Positions 48,715 through 59,580 of a stretch of 64,000 nucleotides of DNA are shown here, piece by piece. Below the pieces are notes generated by a model. The model was not told the DNA's origin, made no database searches, and was given only the letters and a program-made list of their open reading frames with translations. A program made the position numbers and the translations under genes. Position 1 is the stretch's first letter. Each line of letters opens with the position of its first letter. Origin of the DNA: Ashinkailepas kermadecensis (Eukaryota; Arthropoda; Thecostraca; Neolepadidae); the NCBI GenBank assembly GCA_034440615.1, contig JAOTOM010004686.1, forward strand, positions 186,001 to 250,000, in the 5' to 3' direction.

Positions 48715-49115
48715 CGGGGAGGGGTGTTTTTACGCTAAGGTTTTTCCACAATAGCGGGAAAAGCAAAATTTTCAGCACCTTTTCCTTGATCATGTTTGGG
48801 GCGGGATGGCCGAGTGGCTAAGGTGTTGAGCTCTGGGTACCGAAGGTCCAGTGTTCGACACTCGTACCACTCGGGACATTTCCCAATCCCGCGGCCCATC
48901 GGCGAAACAGTGTGGGCGGCGCCATTAGCCGTGATCGTGCATAAAGTGCGTTGAAAGCTACCCAACAATAATAATAACTTGATCATGTTTGCGTTTGAAG
49001 TGAAAACCTCAGCTTCAGTAGATGTAAGGCCATTGACCTAGCTCAGGTCGAAGAGAATGACCTCCCAAATGTTTGAGGATCGATAATTCATACACATGAA
49101 CAGGTATTGATTTTA
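48715..49115. repeat. Dispersed repeat split by a SINE
   Basis: The second copy of the repeat at 46167-46445, interrupted at 48799-48977 by a SINE. The flanking halves rejoin cleanly when the SINE and one target copy are removed. Confidence 0.75.
48799..48977 (+). mobile_element. tRNA-derived SINE with 14-bp target repeat
   Basis: The head resembles a tRNA gene: an A-box TGGCCGAGTGG at 48807-48817 and a B-box GTTCGACAC at 48853-48861, as needed for RNA polymerase III. A unique body and an (AAT)n-type tail ending about 48977 follow. It is flanked by perfect CTTGATCATGTTTG direct repeats at 48785-48798 and 48978-48991. The head looks Leu/Ser-like, but the arms do not fold as a complete tRNA and the tail marks it as retroposed. 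Mobilisation would depend on a LINE protein. Confidence 0.85.
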
Positions 49116-49753
49116 CCTTGGTGTACATGTGGAAGCATAAGTAGAAGTTCTTCATCGAATTGGTTTGACCTATGCCTGATGTCAGGTGCCGATAAAGTGC
49201 GCAATGTGGGCTAAGGCTATGTAGACACTGCTATTTTATGGATCATTTCTAACTTTCATGGCTCAAATGGCGCCAAATTTGCATTGCTCGAACTAGACTA
49301 CGCTATTATGCCGATATAAAATGTGTTTGAAATATCGATTTGTTCTCAAAAAGAGACATTTTGTTTTTCTCAAATTATCCCAAAATAAAAATCAGACCAA
49401 TCCTGATCCTAGTTGAGGGCTTTCCGATGGTACGCCTCCAGTTTACGTGCAACGCTTAATTTGGAAGTCAGACGGGGGCCTTGTATCACCCCCTCCCCCC
49501 AAGATGAGGCGTGATGATCCGACCGAAGAGACGACGCGGGTTAAAATCTCGCGCAATATGACGCTCATTTACCAATGTGATGGAAAGCTAAGCTAATAAC
49601 TCAGGCGAGATCAGCGGGAAAATAGCCTCAGGATAATACGTTCTCAATTTTTGTCGAGAGGAAATGGAAATTGAAAACGTTGGATGGGTCATGTACAAGT
49701 TTCTGTGCACGCATTTCTCTAGATTGGAAACCCTGTGGAGTCGCCTCCCCTCC
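49116..49753. other. Intergenic, nothing recognised
   Basis: No supported gene or repeat. Confidence 0.35.
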
Positions 49754-49901
49754 ACTCCACATACACACACCTCCACACACCTGCACACACACACATGCAC
49801 GCGCGCACACGCACACACACACACACACACACACGCACGCACTCACTCACTCACTCACTCACTCACTCACTCACTCACTCACTCACTCACTCACTCACTC
49901 A

Positions 49902-49956
<55 letters not shown>

Positions 49957-49974
49957 GGGCACACACACACATAC
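49754..49974. repeat. Compound CA/CACT/CACG microsatellite
   Basis: Blocks of (CA)n, then (CACT)n at about 49840-49902, then (CACG)n to about 49955, then CA again. The blocks suggest stepwise conversion of one parent repeat. Confidence 0.95.
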
Positions 49975-51461
49975 AGCCCCCAAGTGTGTATGGGCACCCA
50001 CCATTCTGCCCGGGTTCCCACGCCCCGGTGTCCAGCTGTGAATGTCGTCAGCTGATCAGACGCAATCAGTCATGCAAACGCATTCAAATATCGGTGAGTG
50101 CTATAATCACTTACATGCGTATTCTCAAGTGCTATGTGCATTACCATTAGAGGCTCGATACCAGCAGAAAAGGATTCGGTTCACAACGCACGGTGTGGAC
50201 AAGGGTATCCAGCAGTCCTGCAAGACTTTGGATGATCAGATAACAAGTAAGACGAAACTTGCATGGTAGATGGAGGGTCAAGGTCAAGGCAGCTTCAGCG
50301 TGATGTGAGCAATATCGAAGTTATCATGAAGCAGTCTGGACGGGCGCACCAACCGTGACCACGAGCTTACAGCACAGCACAGCAGCAACAGCACCACAAA
50401 GCCTCGACGTTGATCGAATTGGAGCCGTTACTCTGTAACTTTGAAGGCCGATAGCACAGAAATGTTCAGCCCCTGCTAAATCGTCGCAGCCATGCGACGT
50501 TCAATTGGATTCTGAAAAAAAACTGACCGGAAAATACACCCGTAGGATGCAGAAGGTCAATCCCTCCACTATGTGTGCTTAATTTTACCAACTCAAATTT
50601 CTGTAGAGTCGTATATGATCCGTTGCCTCCATGGTCTTCAGATAATCCGCTAACTCAGAAGAGATTACCGGGATAATAACTTACGAGAAATACATCCTGA
50701 ATTACTTCCCAGAAGCATTGTCAATTCAAGGCGCATATTGTATCGAGGATATATTTTGCTATTGCACATACTGGTAACGCTGAAGGTCATCACTCCAGTC
50801 TCAAAGTTTATTTTTCTTCGTTAACAGGATGCGTTTCTCGCATCCTGATAACATGCTAAAGAATGAAAATGAGATGTTCTGAAATAGTTTTGCTTGCCCT
50901 TGGTTTTCGGAGTCTTCAGAAGTATTTTCTGACGTGTTTTGCCCCTTGTTTGTTTGCCCTTGCTTTCTGATCGAACTCAGCTCGGAATAAAAACATCGGA
51001 AATGCCCACCAGTGTAGGCGACCAATCGACCGAGACAGCACAGAGCTGTCGCACCAGCGCCAGGTGGCGAGAAAACCCAACCATACTCCGTGCTGCAGAC
51101 ACCTGAAATCAATGGCCAGCAGGCAGGTGCTGCTTTGTCGACACCGCCACTCACAAAAACGCTCCCAGCAGACGCCAGCCGCATCGCGAACGCCGCTCGC
51201 GCGCGGTTGGCGCCAACGAGGAAACAATGGGACACAAATGCCGCTCTGATGGCGCGCCGTCGCACCAGCGCCGCCTCTTCCGGCTCGACAGGGCGCGACA
51301 AAAACGACAGATCCTTGGAGCGTCATCGCACGGCGAGCGGCCCGGCTGGACGCTGCGTTACGACATTGTGATGCTGTGACGTCACTCTGTTACGACGGGG
51401 CTGACCGGTGAGGTCATGGTCATCTGCGAAATGGGTGCGGTTGCACGGACCGGTGAGATGT
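49975..51461. other. Intergenic, no supported gene
   Basis: A GC-rich stretch at 51050-51370 has open frames on both strands, but none begins at a convincing ATG or shows a domain. Confidence 0.35.
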
Positions 51462-51960
51462 GACGTGTCGGCTGACCGGCCCAGCATGGTCCTTACGGAG
51501 ACGTGTCGACTGACCGGCCCAGCATGGTCCTCACGGAGACGTGTCGGCTAACCGGCCCAGCATGGTCCTCACGGAGACGTGTCGGCTGACCGGCCCAGCA
51601 TGGTCCTCACGGTGACGTGTCAGCTGACCGGCCCAGCATGGTCCTCACGGAGACGTGTCGGCTGACCGGCCCAGCATGGTCCTCACGGTGACTGTCAGCT
51701 GACGGCCCAGCATGGTCCTCACGGAGACGTGTCGGCTGACCGGCCCAGCATGGTCCTCACGGAGACGTGTCGGCTGACCGGCCCAGCATGGTCCTCACGG
51801 AGACGTGTCGGCTGACCGGCCCAGCATGGTCCTCACGGAGACGTGTCGGCTGACCGGCCCAGCATGGTCCTCACGGAGACGTGTGGCTGACCGGCCCTGT
51901 GGGGGCTGGTCCTACGGGACGTGTCGGCTAACCGGCCCAGCATGGTGCTCACGGAGACGC
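51462..51960. repeat. 38-bp minisatellite
   Basis: About thirteen copies of a 38-bp unit containing GTCGGCTGACCGGCCCAGCA and TGGTCCTCACGG. Late copies are eroded. Confidence 0.95.
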
Positions 51961-54526
51961 AGAGCCAGCGTTGCGTTCCCAGTATTCCGGGATAGAATGA
52001 GTCTCCTCAGACGCTGTGCCGGGTCGGCTGACTTCTTATTGAGGTTAGCCTTAGTTGTTAAACAATGTTTTTTTTTCTTCAAAATCATGGTGTGACACAA
52101 ACTCGAGGAGTTTGCGTCACAACCTGGTCCACTCTCAGCTAGGTGGATATTCCGGAGTCGCGAGTTTGGACCAAAGCGTCTGCGAGACTATCTGCCAAAC
52201 TGCATCGAGCTCCGGACGGCCATCGTTCTGCAGGTACAAACATGGAGTACAAACAAGGGGTACATGGGTACATACAAACATAGGTACAAACAAGGAGTCC
52301 CGAACATTCACCTGGGTGACAAGCAGAATACAAAACGTTGGAGGGCTGCAAATACCGTGACGAGTGATTCAAACGAGGAGTCTATGACACAACTTCTTAA
52401 GTCCACAGTAAAGCACAAAGAAACCCATTTCGTTGGCGACAAATCATCAGGTCTGGCACATAAAATTTCGACTGCGCGTATGTGTCGTACATTCAGGAGC
52501 CTCCCCTTCGCCACGTCGGATCAGTGCGGATGGGCCAGCACACTAATCTGCCCAGGAATCCGACTCGTAAACGTCGTAAACATTCCTTGTCCTCCTAACA
52601 ATCGGCGCTTCGGTAGCGCCTGATGCAATACGGCTGCTTTACAAACACGTGTGTTCCTAAAGCTGCTAATACCCTAGCTGTGTACGTCATTGGTAGGTCC
52701 ATCGGCGAACGCAAAAGCGGACCATGCGATTAGGCATCCCTTTGACGCTTCCAGAACATTGAAATCCCGATAAAACAGTTCCGCTGGCACGTGGATTGTC
52801 CATTTGCATGGTAATGGACCAAAATAAAAACATAAAGGAGATATTTCCAATCTTCCCTGGTGAAGAACACTATTATTATCATCCCGGGTTGAGCAGGAGG
52901 GGCGACGACTAAATTCGAAAGGCGTTTCCCTTAAATTATCTTTACACGCTATGGTGCAGGCAGTGTGCCCGAGGTGCTCTGTCGCAGATTTCTGAGGCTC
53001 CTGCGCCCCACCAGAGATCAGCTGTCTCACTCACCACAATCTCCTTCGTCGCTCGCTGTTTTGACTTTTACAGCACCAATGAGGGTCTCAGCGTCGCGGA
53101 AAAGCCGACACATGATGCATGACGACATTCTAGCCTACGCTACTCAGCGTCATCCCATCTGAAAAAGGTGCGAAATCGCTGCCGGTGCTCTGTCATGCAC
53201 ATATTTGGTCCGTTCATTTTCATCTAAAAAAATGGTTCATCGGATTTAACAATACAACATCTACATTGCGCGCACTTAATGTCGCACAGGAGCCGTGACA
53301 TCAGTCAACAAATCCTCAGTGGACGGCGAACGGAGAACATGAAGCTTTGCAGCGACACAACCGCAGGGTCGACGATATCCGGGTATCCTGACTCGTGTCG
53401 CGTCACACCGGCACAACACCCCACGGCGACGCAGGTGTACAATGACTCAGTGGCCCGCCCCGCAGCTTCCTCGGTGCGGCCACTCATGCAGTCGCTACTC
53501 CGCAGAAGCTGAGCAACTATGAAGGTGGCGGCAGATGATTCCGGAATGCCAGGGAGTGGCTGTGGTGGCGGGTGTGGAGGTGTTTCCGGACGTTGACCGT
53601 AACAGTGTCATGCAGCCGCGGCTCCAAATCTGCGCATCGGCTGTGTCGCGCCCAACTCTGTGTGGACGCCGCCTGCTGATGCAAAGGCACCAGCAGGAGA
53701 AACACACAATTTGTGGCTGCAAGCTGAAGACCACACTCTCGCTACTCTCGCCAGGCAGAAAACCAGCACACGGAACAGCAGGGCACAAATGTAATGCATC
53801 TGGTATTATGCCTGGGTGTTCATGTATGAGGCATGTGTGGCACATGAAAAGAATTGAAACCACGAGAACAGCTCCACTGTCTGGTGCTTCAATAGAAAAG
53901 AAGCCGTTTCCTTTTTAGCAAGGTGGTTATAAGTCGGCGCTAATGTTGCATATTTGGTTACCAAACTCATGGCTGGAGATGCGGGGTGGGTCAGGGGACC
54001 GCACCCGATGGTTTTGATACCCTGCTGATATTAATTTGTTATTTTCCCTATTCATTCCGAAAATACGTTCTGAAAATAAGAGCCTGGGCCTCAGTATTGG
54101 TGAGATATCTCCAACCTCCACCAAGCTACATATTGCAGGCTGCAGCACGCAACACAAGCCAATAACCCGCCATTTCATCGCAGCAGAGGCCGATTTCTGA
54201 ATAGTTCCGGGGTAGTCTCAGTCGGGTTGTTTCTTCCCTGAATGAAACGACATCAACCTGCGGGCTTTTTGTATGTACATAGTTTGTTTGTTTGTTTGTT
54301 TGTTTGTTTGTTTGTTTTTTTTGTTTTTTTTTTGGGGGGGGGAGGCAGCTGCTTCGGCTATATTGCGCCCATAACTATAAACACCCATAAATATGTTAGA
54401 AGTGCGTCAGGATATAAAATGAGATGTGTAGAAAAGCAATGAAGATAGTGCGTGGAAGACGAGACACAAGTCAATCGGTCTAAACCATGTCAGTTAAGCT
54501 CTAAACGAAGATATCGAAGGCACAGT
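51961..54526. other. Intergenic with short simple repeats
   Basis: Contains TACAAACA words at 52233-52290 and a (TTTG)n run at about 54279-54317 followed by T and G homopolymers. Several 60-130-codon frames exist, but none has a domain I recognise. Confidence 0.35.
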
Positions 54527-55180
54527 TTACAATATTACACCGGAGGGAGGGACGAAGCTACCCTTACCTACGTCCACTGTACGAACCGCCGATGGGACAT
54601 TCACAACATGCACATTGATGGAGGTGACGAATCTTGGAACATTTGAGATATCCACGTTTGGGGCTTCGCCTAATGTATCGGCAATACTACTAGTTGGCTT
54701 ACAATATATCTGTCGGGTGGAGTTAAGCTGTGCACAGGAGATAAGTGTATGTTCCACCGTCACTACGGCCCCACAAGCTGTGCATAGGTCTCGATCTCTG
54801 GCGGCGAAAAATAGCTGAGTGCTTGATATATGTGGCCGATCACAAGTCTGCATATTGCAGACTTTCTTCCGTTCTATTTCTCCGACCCACGGACTACTAG
54901 TATCCTAAAGATGGCTTAATTTCTTGTAGTATACACGGTTTCTCTGAGGATCACGGGTTTTGAAATTCTTCCAAGACTGCCGAGTTCAATATGGTGAATA
55001 AAATGTTGCTGGTATCATTATGCTAGTTGGTGCAGAGAGTAATGAAGCGGCCCTGACAGCCGCGTCTGCCTGTTCGTTTCCATGAACTCCAACGTAACTT
55101 GAAACCTACATATCAAGGTGACTGCGGGCTTTTTGACGGTGGAAAAGCAGGGAAGTCCTCATCCTAAAAACACTCATGTT
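54527..55180 (-). pseudogene. LINE ORF2 C-terminal relic
   Basis: On the minus strand, YVGVHGNEQADAAVRAAS (about 55110-55050) matches the last catalytic block of LINE RNase H domains. Further down, CTACGAVVTVEHTLISC (about 54790-54740) is the typical CxxC-H-C knuckle after it. The frame is broken between them. This differs from the LINE at 20-31 kb and so represents a second, older family. Confidence 0.65.
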
Positions 55181-55399
55181 AAATGTATCCAATGGCCATT
55201 TCAGTAATGTCCCCCATGGGTGTCCACTGTGGGGCTTGGGGGGGGGGGGGTGGGGTGTGGGGGGGCGTGTTCGCCAGAGGCTTATTTATATTGGCATCGG
55301 CATTCAGCGACGGATTTATGGTCGTTCGAATCAATTACCACAAATGCTTCTGCTTGCACTGAACACGCTGGAAGCAACTACATAGGTCTCACATTACCA

Positions 55400-56830
55400 C
55401 TTTAACGATCAAGGTTCGACGCAAACCGGTTTCTTCGGTTGTCTCCCATTTTTGTTGTTGTTGTTTTCACCCAAACCCGCCCAAATCTGGTGTCAAGCAA
55501 TAGCCTGTGGTGAACCATTGTGTAATATTTCAAACCGATACATGTCAAGGTCAACCTTGTAGGTCAAAGGTTAGCTTTATTTATTATATGGCGATATTGA
55601 AGCGATATCGATCGAACGCGAGGTTTGGTTGCTATCGCTTCAATTTCCATCAAATGGGCATTATTCGACGTGACTAGTTATGCGGTATCAGAAAGTTAAG
55701 CAATCGAATTATTTTTCAAGGGCAAAGCCAAGCTGATCATCCGGTCCGCTCAATTTTGTTTTCGTTTTCGCTCAAACCCATCCAAATCTGGTATCAAGCA
55801 ATAACCAGTGGTGAACACTCGAGTAACATTTCAAACCGGGACATGTCAGGGTCAAAGGTTTGCTTGAGTTCTTCGATGACCTCGCGTTTCGTCGCTATGG
55901 CTTCAAGTTGCAGAAAATGGATGTCATTCGACGTCGCTTGTTATGCGATATCAGAAGGTTGATAATTTGAAATCATCTCGACGAGTCAAAATTCAAGCTG
56001 ATTTCTTCCGTCGCCTCACATTTGTTTTTTTTTCGTTTTCCCCCAAGCCTACCCAGATCTATTATCAAGCGATAGCCCATGGTGAACCCTCGAGCAACAT
56101 TTTGAAACCGGGATATATCAAGGTCAATCCTTAAGGTCAAAGGCTAGTTTGAATTCTTCGAAGTTCTCGCGATTCGTCGCTATGAGTTCAATTTGCACGA
56201 AGTGGGTGTCATTCGACGTTGCTTGTGCCGTATTATAATGTTACAAAATCGACCTAATTTCAAAGGTCAAAGGTCAAACCAACTTCTTCGGTCGCCTCAC
56301 ATCTTTTTATTCGCCCTAACCTACCCACATCTGGTATCAACCAATAGCCCGTGGTGAACCTCAAGTAACATTTCAAACCGGGGCATGTCAATGTCAAGCC
56401 ACAAGATCGAAGGTTAGCTTAAATTGCTTGAAGTCCTCGCGCCTCGTCGCTATATCTTCAATTTTCATCAAGTTGGAGTCATTCGACGTGCCGTGAGGTA
56501 CTCTAGCAAACTGTTCAGAAATCACATTAACTTTCAAAGTCAATGGTCGAGCTCATATCTTCGGTCGCCCCGCGTTTCTTCGTTTTCTCCCAAAGCTACA
56601 AATGCTTCGTATCAAGAGATAGCCCGTGGGCAACCCTCGAGCAACATTTCAACCCGGGACAGGTCAGGTCAAGCCTCAGGTCAAGGTTAGTTTTAATTTT
56701 TCAAAGTCCTCGCGTTTCATCGCTATGGCTTCAATCTGCATGATGTGGGTGTCATTCGACGTGGCTTACCGTACGGTACCAGAATGTTGAGATATCGAAA
56801 TAATTTCAAAGGTGTCGAAGGTCCGCTGTG
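55400..56830. repeat. ~270-300-bp diverged tandem repeat
   Basis: Five copies at spacings of about 300, 272, 270 and 270 bp. Each has a TTCGTCGCTATGGCTTCAAT-like start, a CATTCGACGTG segment, a CGGTCGCCTCACATTT pyrimidine-rich segment, ATCTGGTATCAAGCAATAGC and ACATTTCAAACCGGGACATG. AGGTCA half-sites recur, including a spacing-1 pair at 56264-56276. Confidence 0.85.
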
Positions 56831-58189
56831 TGTACAATGATTGAGTGTAATAGGAATAGGAGGATCAAATCTGTTTTTGTTTGCAGCCGTTGTGATAGCA
56901 GGCACTCACATCCTATATGACTAGGAGCTCCCCCAAAAAAGGATTGTCATAACCTGCTCGGACGGCGCTCTCATCGCTGGTTTTTAATTTACACTGCCAC
57001 ATTGCTGTTCTGGACATGCAAAATGTAGATATTTTTTCAAATTGTCCGCTTTCCTCTTAATAGTTCAACAGAAGTTGTCAAATTAGGAAGAGAAGCCACA
57101 CGTGAATGCGCACAATTGCATAACCAGCCGGAGTTCATAACCACAAGAGAGTAATGCTGTAATCAGGGGTGGATCCAGGAATTGTCATGGGGCACTTACT
57201 TGTCTGGAGGGGCGCCGTTTCTTTGGAGCGGCGCCTCTGGCTGCAAAATTCGAGGGGGCGGGATGCACTCGGCCCTTCCGGAAGGGGCGCCTTTCCTTCC
57301 AAGGGGGTGCCTTTTTTCTTTCATAGGGGCGTTTCTGGCTGAAAAATTCGAGCGGGTACACTGGAACCTTTTCAGAGGGGCGCCTTTTCCCGGCCTGAGG
57401 GACGCCACCTTCCACGTGGGGGGCACATGCCCTCAATGCCACACCCTTTATCCGCCCTGGTTGTCATTGCATCGAAATGTGTCCCCGTAAAACAGGAAAG
57501 CATGGGAAAGGTAAGCAAGGAAAACAGTATATCCATATTTGCTACAATAAAACCGTCGTCCAATATGTCATGTTTTTCCTGCTACAAGAGGACAACGATT
57601 AGCATACTTACAGCATGGCTCTATGCTGATGTGAAATCGGGCCCAGCACATACGACACGAATCTAGATGTTCATAGGCAGTGATAAGGAGTGAAACTTGC
57701 TAATTTGGCGGAACTTTGTGTCCGCAAAATATCATTTTTAACAATGACAAATCTGAAAACCAGACATTGAAAAAGAAGGGGCTGAATTACATGAATTTTT
57801 ATTGGGGGTGGGGGGTGGGTGTGGGATGGGGCTACCCCTCTATCCTGTCCAAGCTTACCGCGTCCCTGGTTTGTCCCCCCAATTTCGAAACCGTGGTTAC
57901 ACCCATGGTGTCCCCTCGCCTTCCCTAGTGTGGGCGGGGTTGGGTTGAAGTTTGGTATGTCACTCAAGTGGTTAACGGCTAACGACTGTTCAAGACTACC
58001 GCAGTGAGGGGCATGATCGGTCAGGGTCAGGTGGAGAGGGAATGGATGAAATGGGGCGCGACAGAATTGCTCTCACCTTGCTCTAGAAAAGTAGCGGAGC
58101 ATGCTACAGTTAACAGACGATTTTGGCATTGTATATCGCTGATAGTCACAGACTGAGTACATTGAATCGCCATGCAACTAGCCCAGTAA
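56831..58189. other. Intergenic with a local duplication
   Basis: GGCTGCAAAATTCGAGGGGG near 57238 recurs as GGCTGAAAAATTCGAGCGGG about 101 bp later, each next to GGGGCGCC, forming a short decayed duplication. Otherwise nothing was recognised. Confidence 0.4.
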
Positions 58190-58327
58190 GTAGAATGTGC
58201 ACCTGCACCGAAGTAGAATGTGCACCTGTACCGGAGTGGAATGTGCATCTGTACCGGAGTAGAATGTGCACCTGCACCTGAGTGGAAGGTGCACCTGTAC
58301 CGGAGTATTATGTGCATCTGTTTCTGG
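58190..58327. repeat. 23-bp tandem repeat, six copies
   Basis: Six 23-bp units with GAATGTGCACCTGTACCGGA, each differing by one to three bases. Confidence 0.95.
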
Positions 58328-59400
58328 TGTCTGATTTGTAAAGTGTGTTTTTCTGACGTGAATGCTGTTATGTTGCAGTCAACAATTGTGCCATCTTAAA
58401 TTTTTAAATGCTACTGTCATTGACCTGAGACCAGGTCATTTATTACAGTTTTCTTTTAAATTTTCCTTTTGTTTGCAAATTTCCATTCAAATATGCTTTA
58501 AGGTGTTCTTCATTATGTCTAGCATGGCTTGTTTTCAAACGTTCTACGAACATAGATAAGATCACTGCCAGTTAGTGCGGACAAAACACAAATGAAGGTC
58601 AGCGTAGAACATGTGAAGGGAAGCGACGTACATTGCTATTTGAATGCTTCATGATAGAAAAGCCACCACCTGGTAAGCACAAACCGAAGTGTCCAATGTA
58701 ACTGAATTTCAACCGTCGCAGCACGTGTTTGATTCACACCTACGTTATTGAACAAACTACCCGGTATCTGCACATCGAATCTAAGTGCTGCGCCATTGTG
58801 CCACCTTTAGCTCACACAGCGCAGTGGACCTTCCTCGGTGAAATTTGCATCTCTAGTTGTCGGGCGGCTTGGCCATATACGAAATTGTTGCATGCGGAAA
58901 GTAGAACATCTGGCGTGGAGTTAATGAAGCATGATGGCTGAGCGCACCTTATGCAATTCTCATTTCTCAGCATTGGTAGGTCTGTTGATGAAGATAACTG
59001 GGTGTTGAGTTTTCTGCATCCTTCTCCGCTTCCCGTCATTCTGACCATACCCACTGCCAATAGCCGTTAGCTTCCGCCATGAACGCCCTGGATGACTGCT
59101 GACCTGCACCGGTCCGAAGCCACGCCCAGAAGGAGTGTTTCAAGATGCAAATAACATCATAAGTTGCTGCACGCAGCGTTGCCTGCAATTTCTGGAGACA
59201 GTCGTATCGTCGTGTGCGTCCGTCTGACTGGGAGTGCTATGTCGATCGGTGGTTCTCATCCGACCACGGGTTGCCGGTCCAGCACACGTGCCGCCCCCTC
59301 CCACCGCGCTGTCACCGTTTGTCTCGCGCACGCAGCCCGTCCGCCGGCCGGCTGTGACGTCACCGCGGCGGCGCGGCGCCATTGGCTGGCGGCGCCTACA
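58328..59400. other. Upstream region of the protease gene
   Basis: No gene seen. From about 59200 the base composition turns GC- and CpG-rich, as expected for the promoter side of the following gene. Confidence 0.4.
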
Positions 59401-59410
59401 CGGCTCGGTA

Positions 59411-59445
59411 CATATAGCGCCGGCCGACGTCTTCACCATCAAGTC
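59411..59445 (+). promoter_or_regulatory. TATA-like core promoter
   Basis: CATATAGC at about 59411-59418 sits in otherwise GC-rich DNA. An initiator-like ACCATCAAGTC lies about 26-30 bp downstream (59435-59445), giving a leader of about 140 bases before the ATG at 59581. Spacing fits a TATA/Inr promoter; transcription is not shown. Confidence 0.45.
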
Positions 59446-59580
59446 GTCTCCGACTCGGCCTGGGAACAGGTCCCTCCGACACATTGGGGAGACGTTCGGC
59501 CCGTCGTCCTGATCCCGGCCGCCTCACCACCTGCCTGTCTATCTCTCTGTCCATCCCTGAGCAGCCAAACCGCAGTCGGA

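Noticed and set aside
48799..48875. Functional tRNA gene
   Set aside because: A and B boxes are present, but the acceptor and T arms do not close as a tRNA. An AAT-type tail and target duplications show it is a SINE.
50801..51301. 166-codon open frame on the minus strand
   Set aside because: Starts at TTG, shows no domain, and lies in a GC-rich stretch with frames open on both strands.
52674..53030. 118-codon open frame on the minus strand
   Set aside because: Begins at GTG and shows no recognisable family, splice sites or neighbours that support it.
59164..59580. N-terminal extension of the protease frame
   Set aside because: The extension opens at a TTG. It crosses the TATA-like promoter, and a good signal peptide begins at the ATG at 59581.
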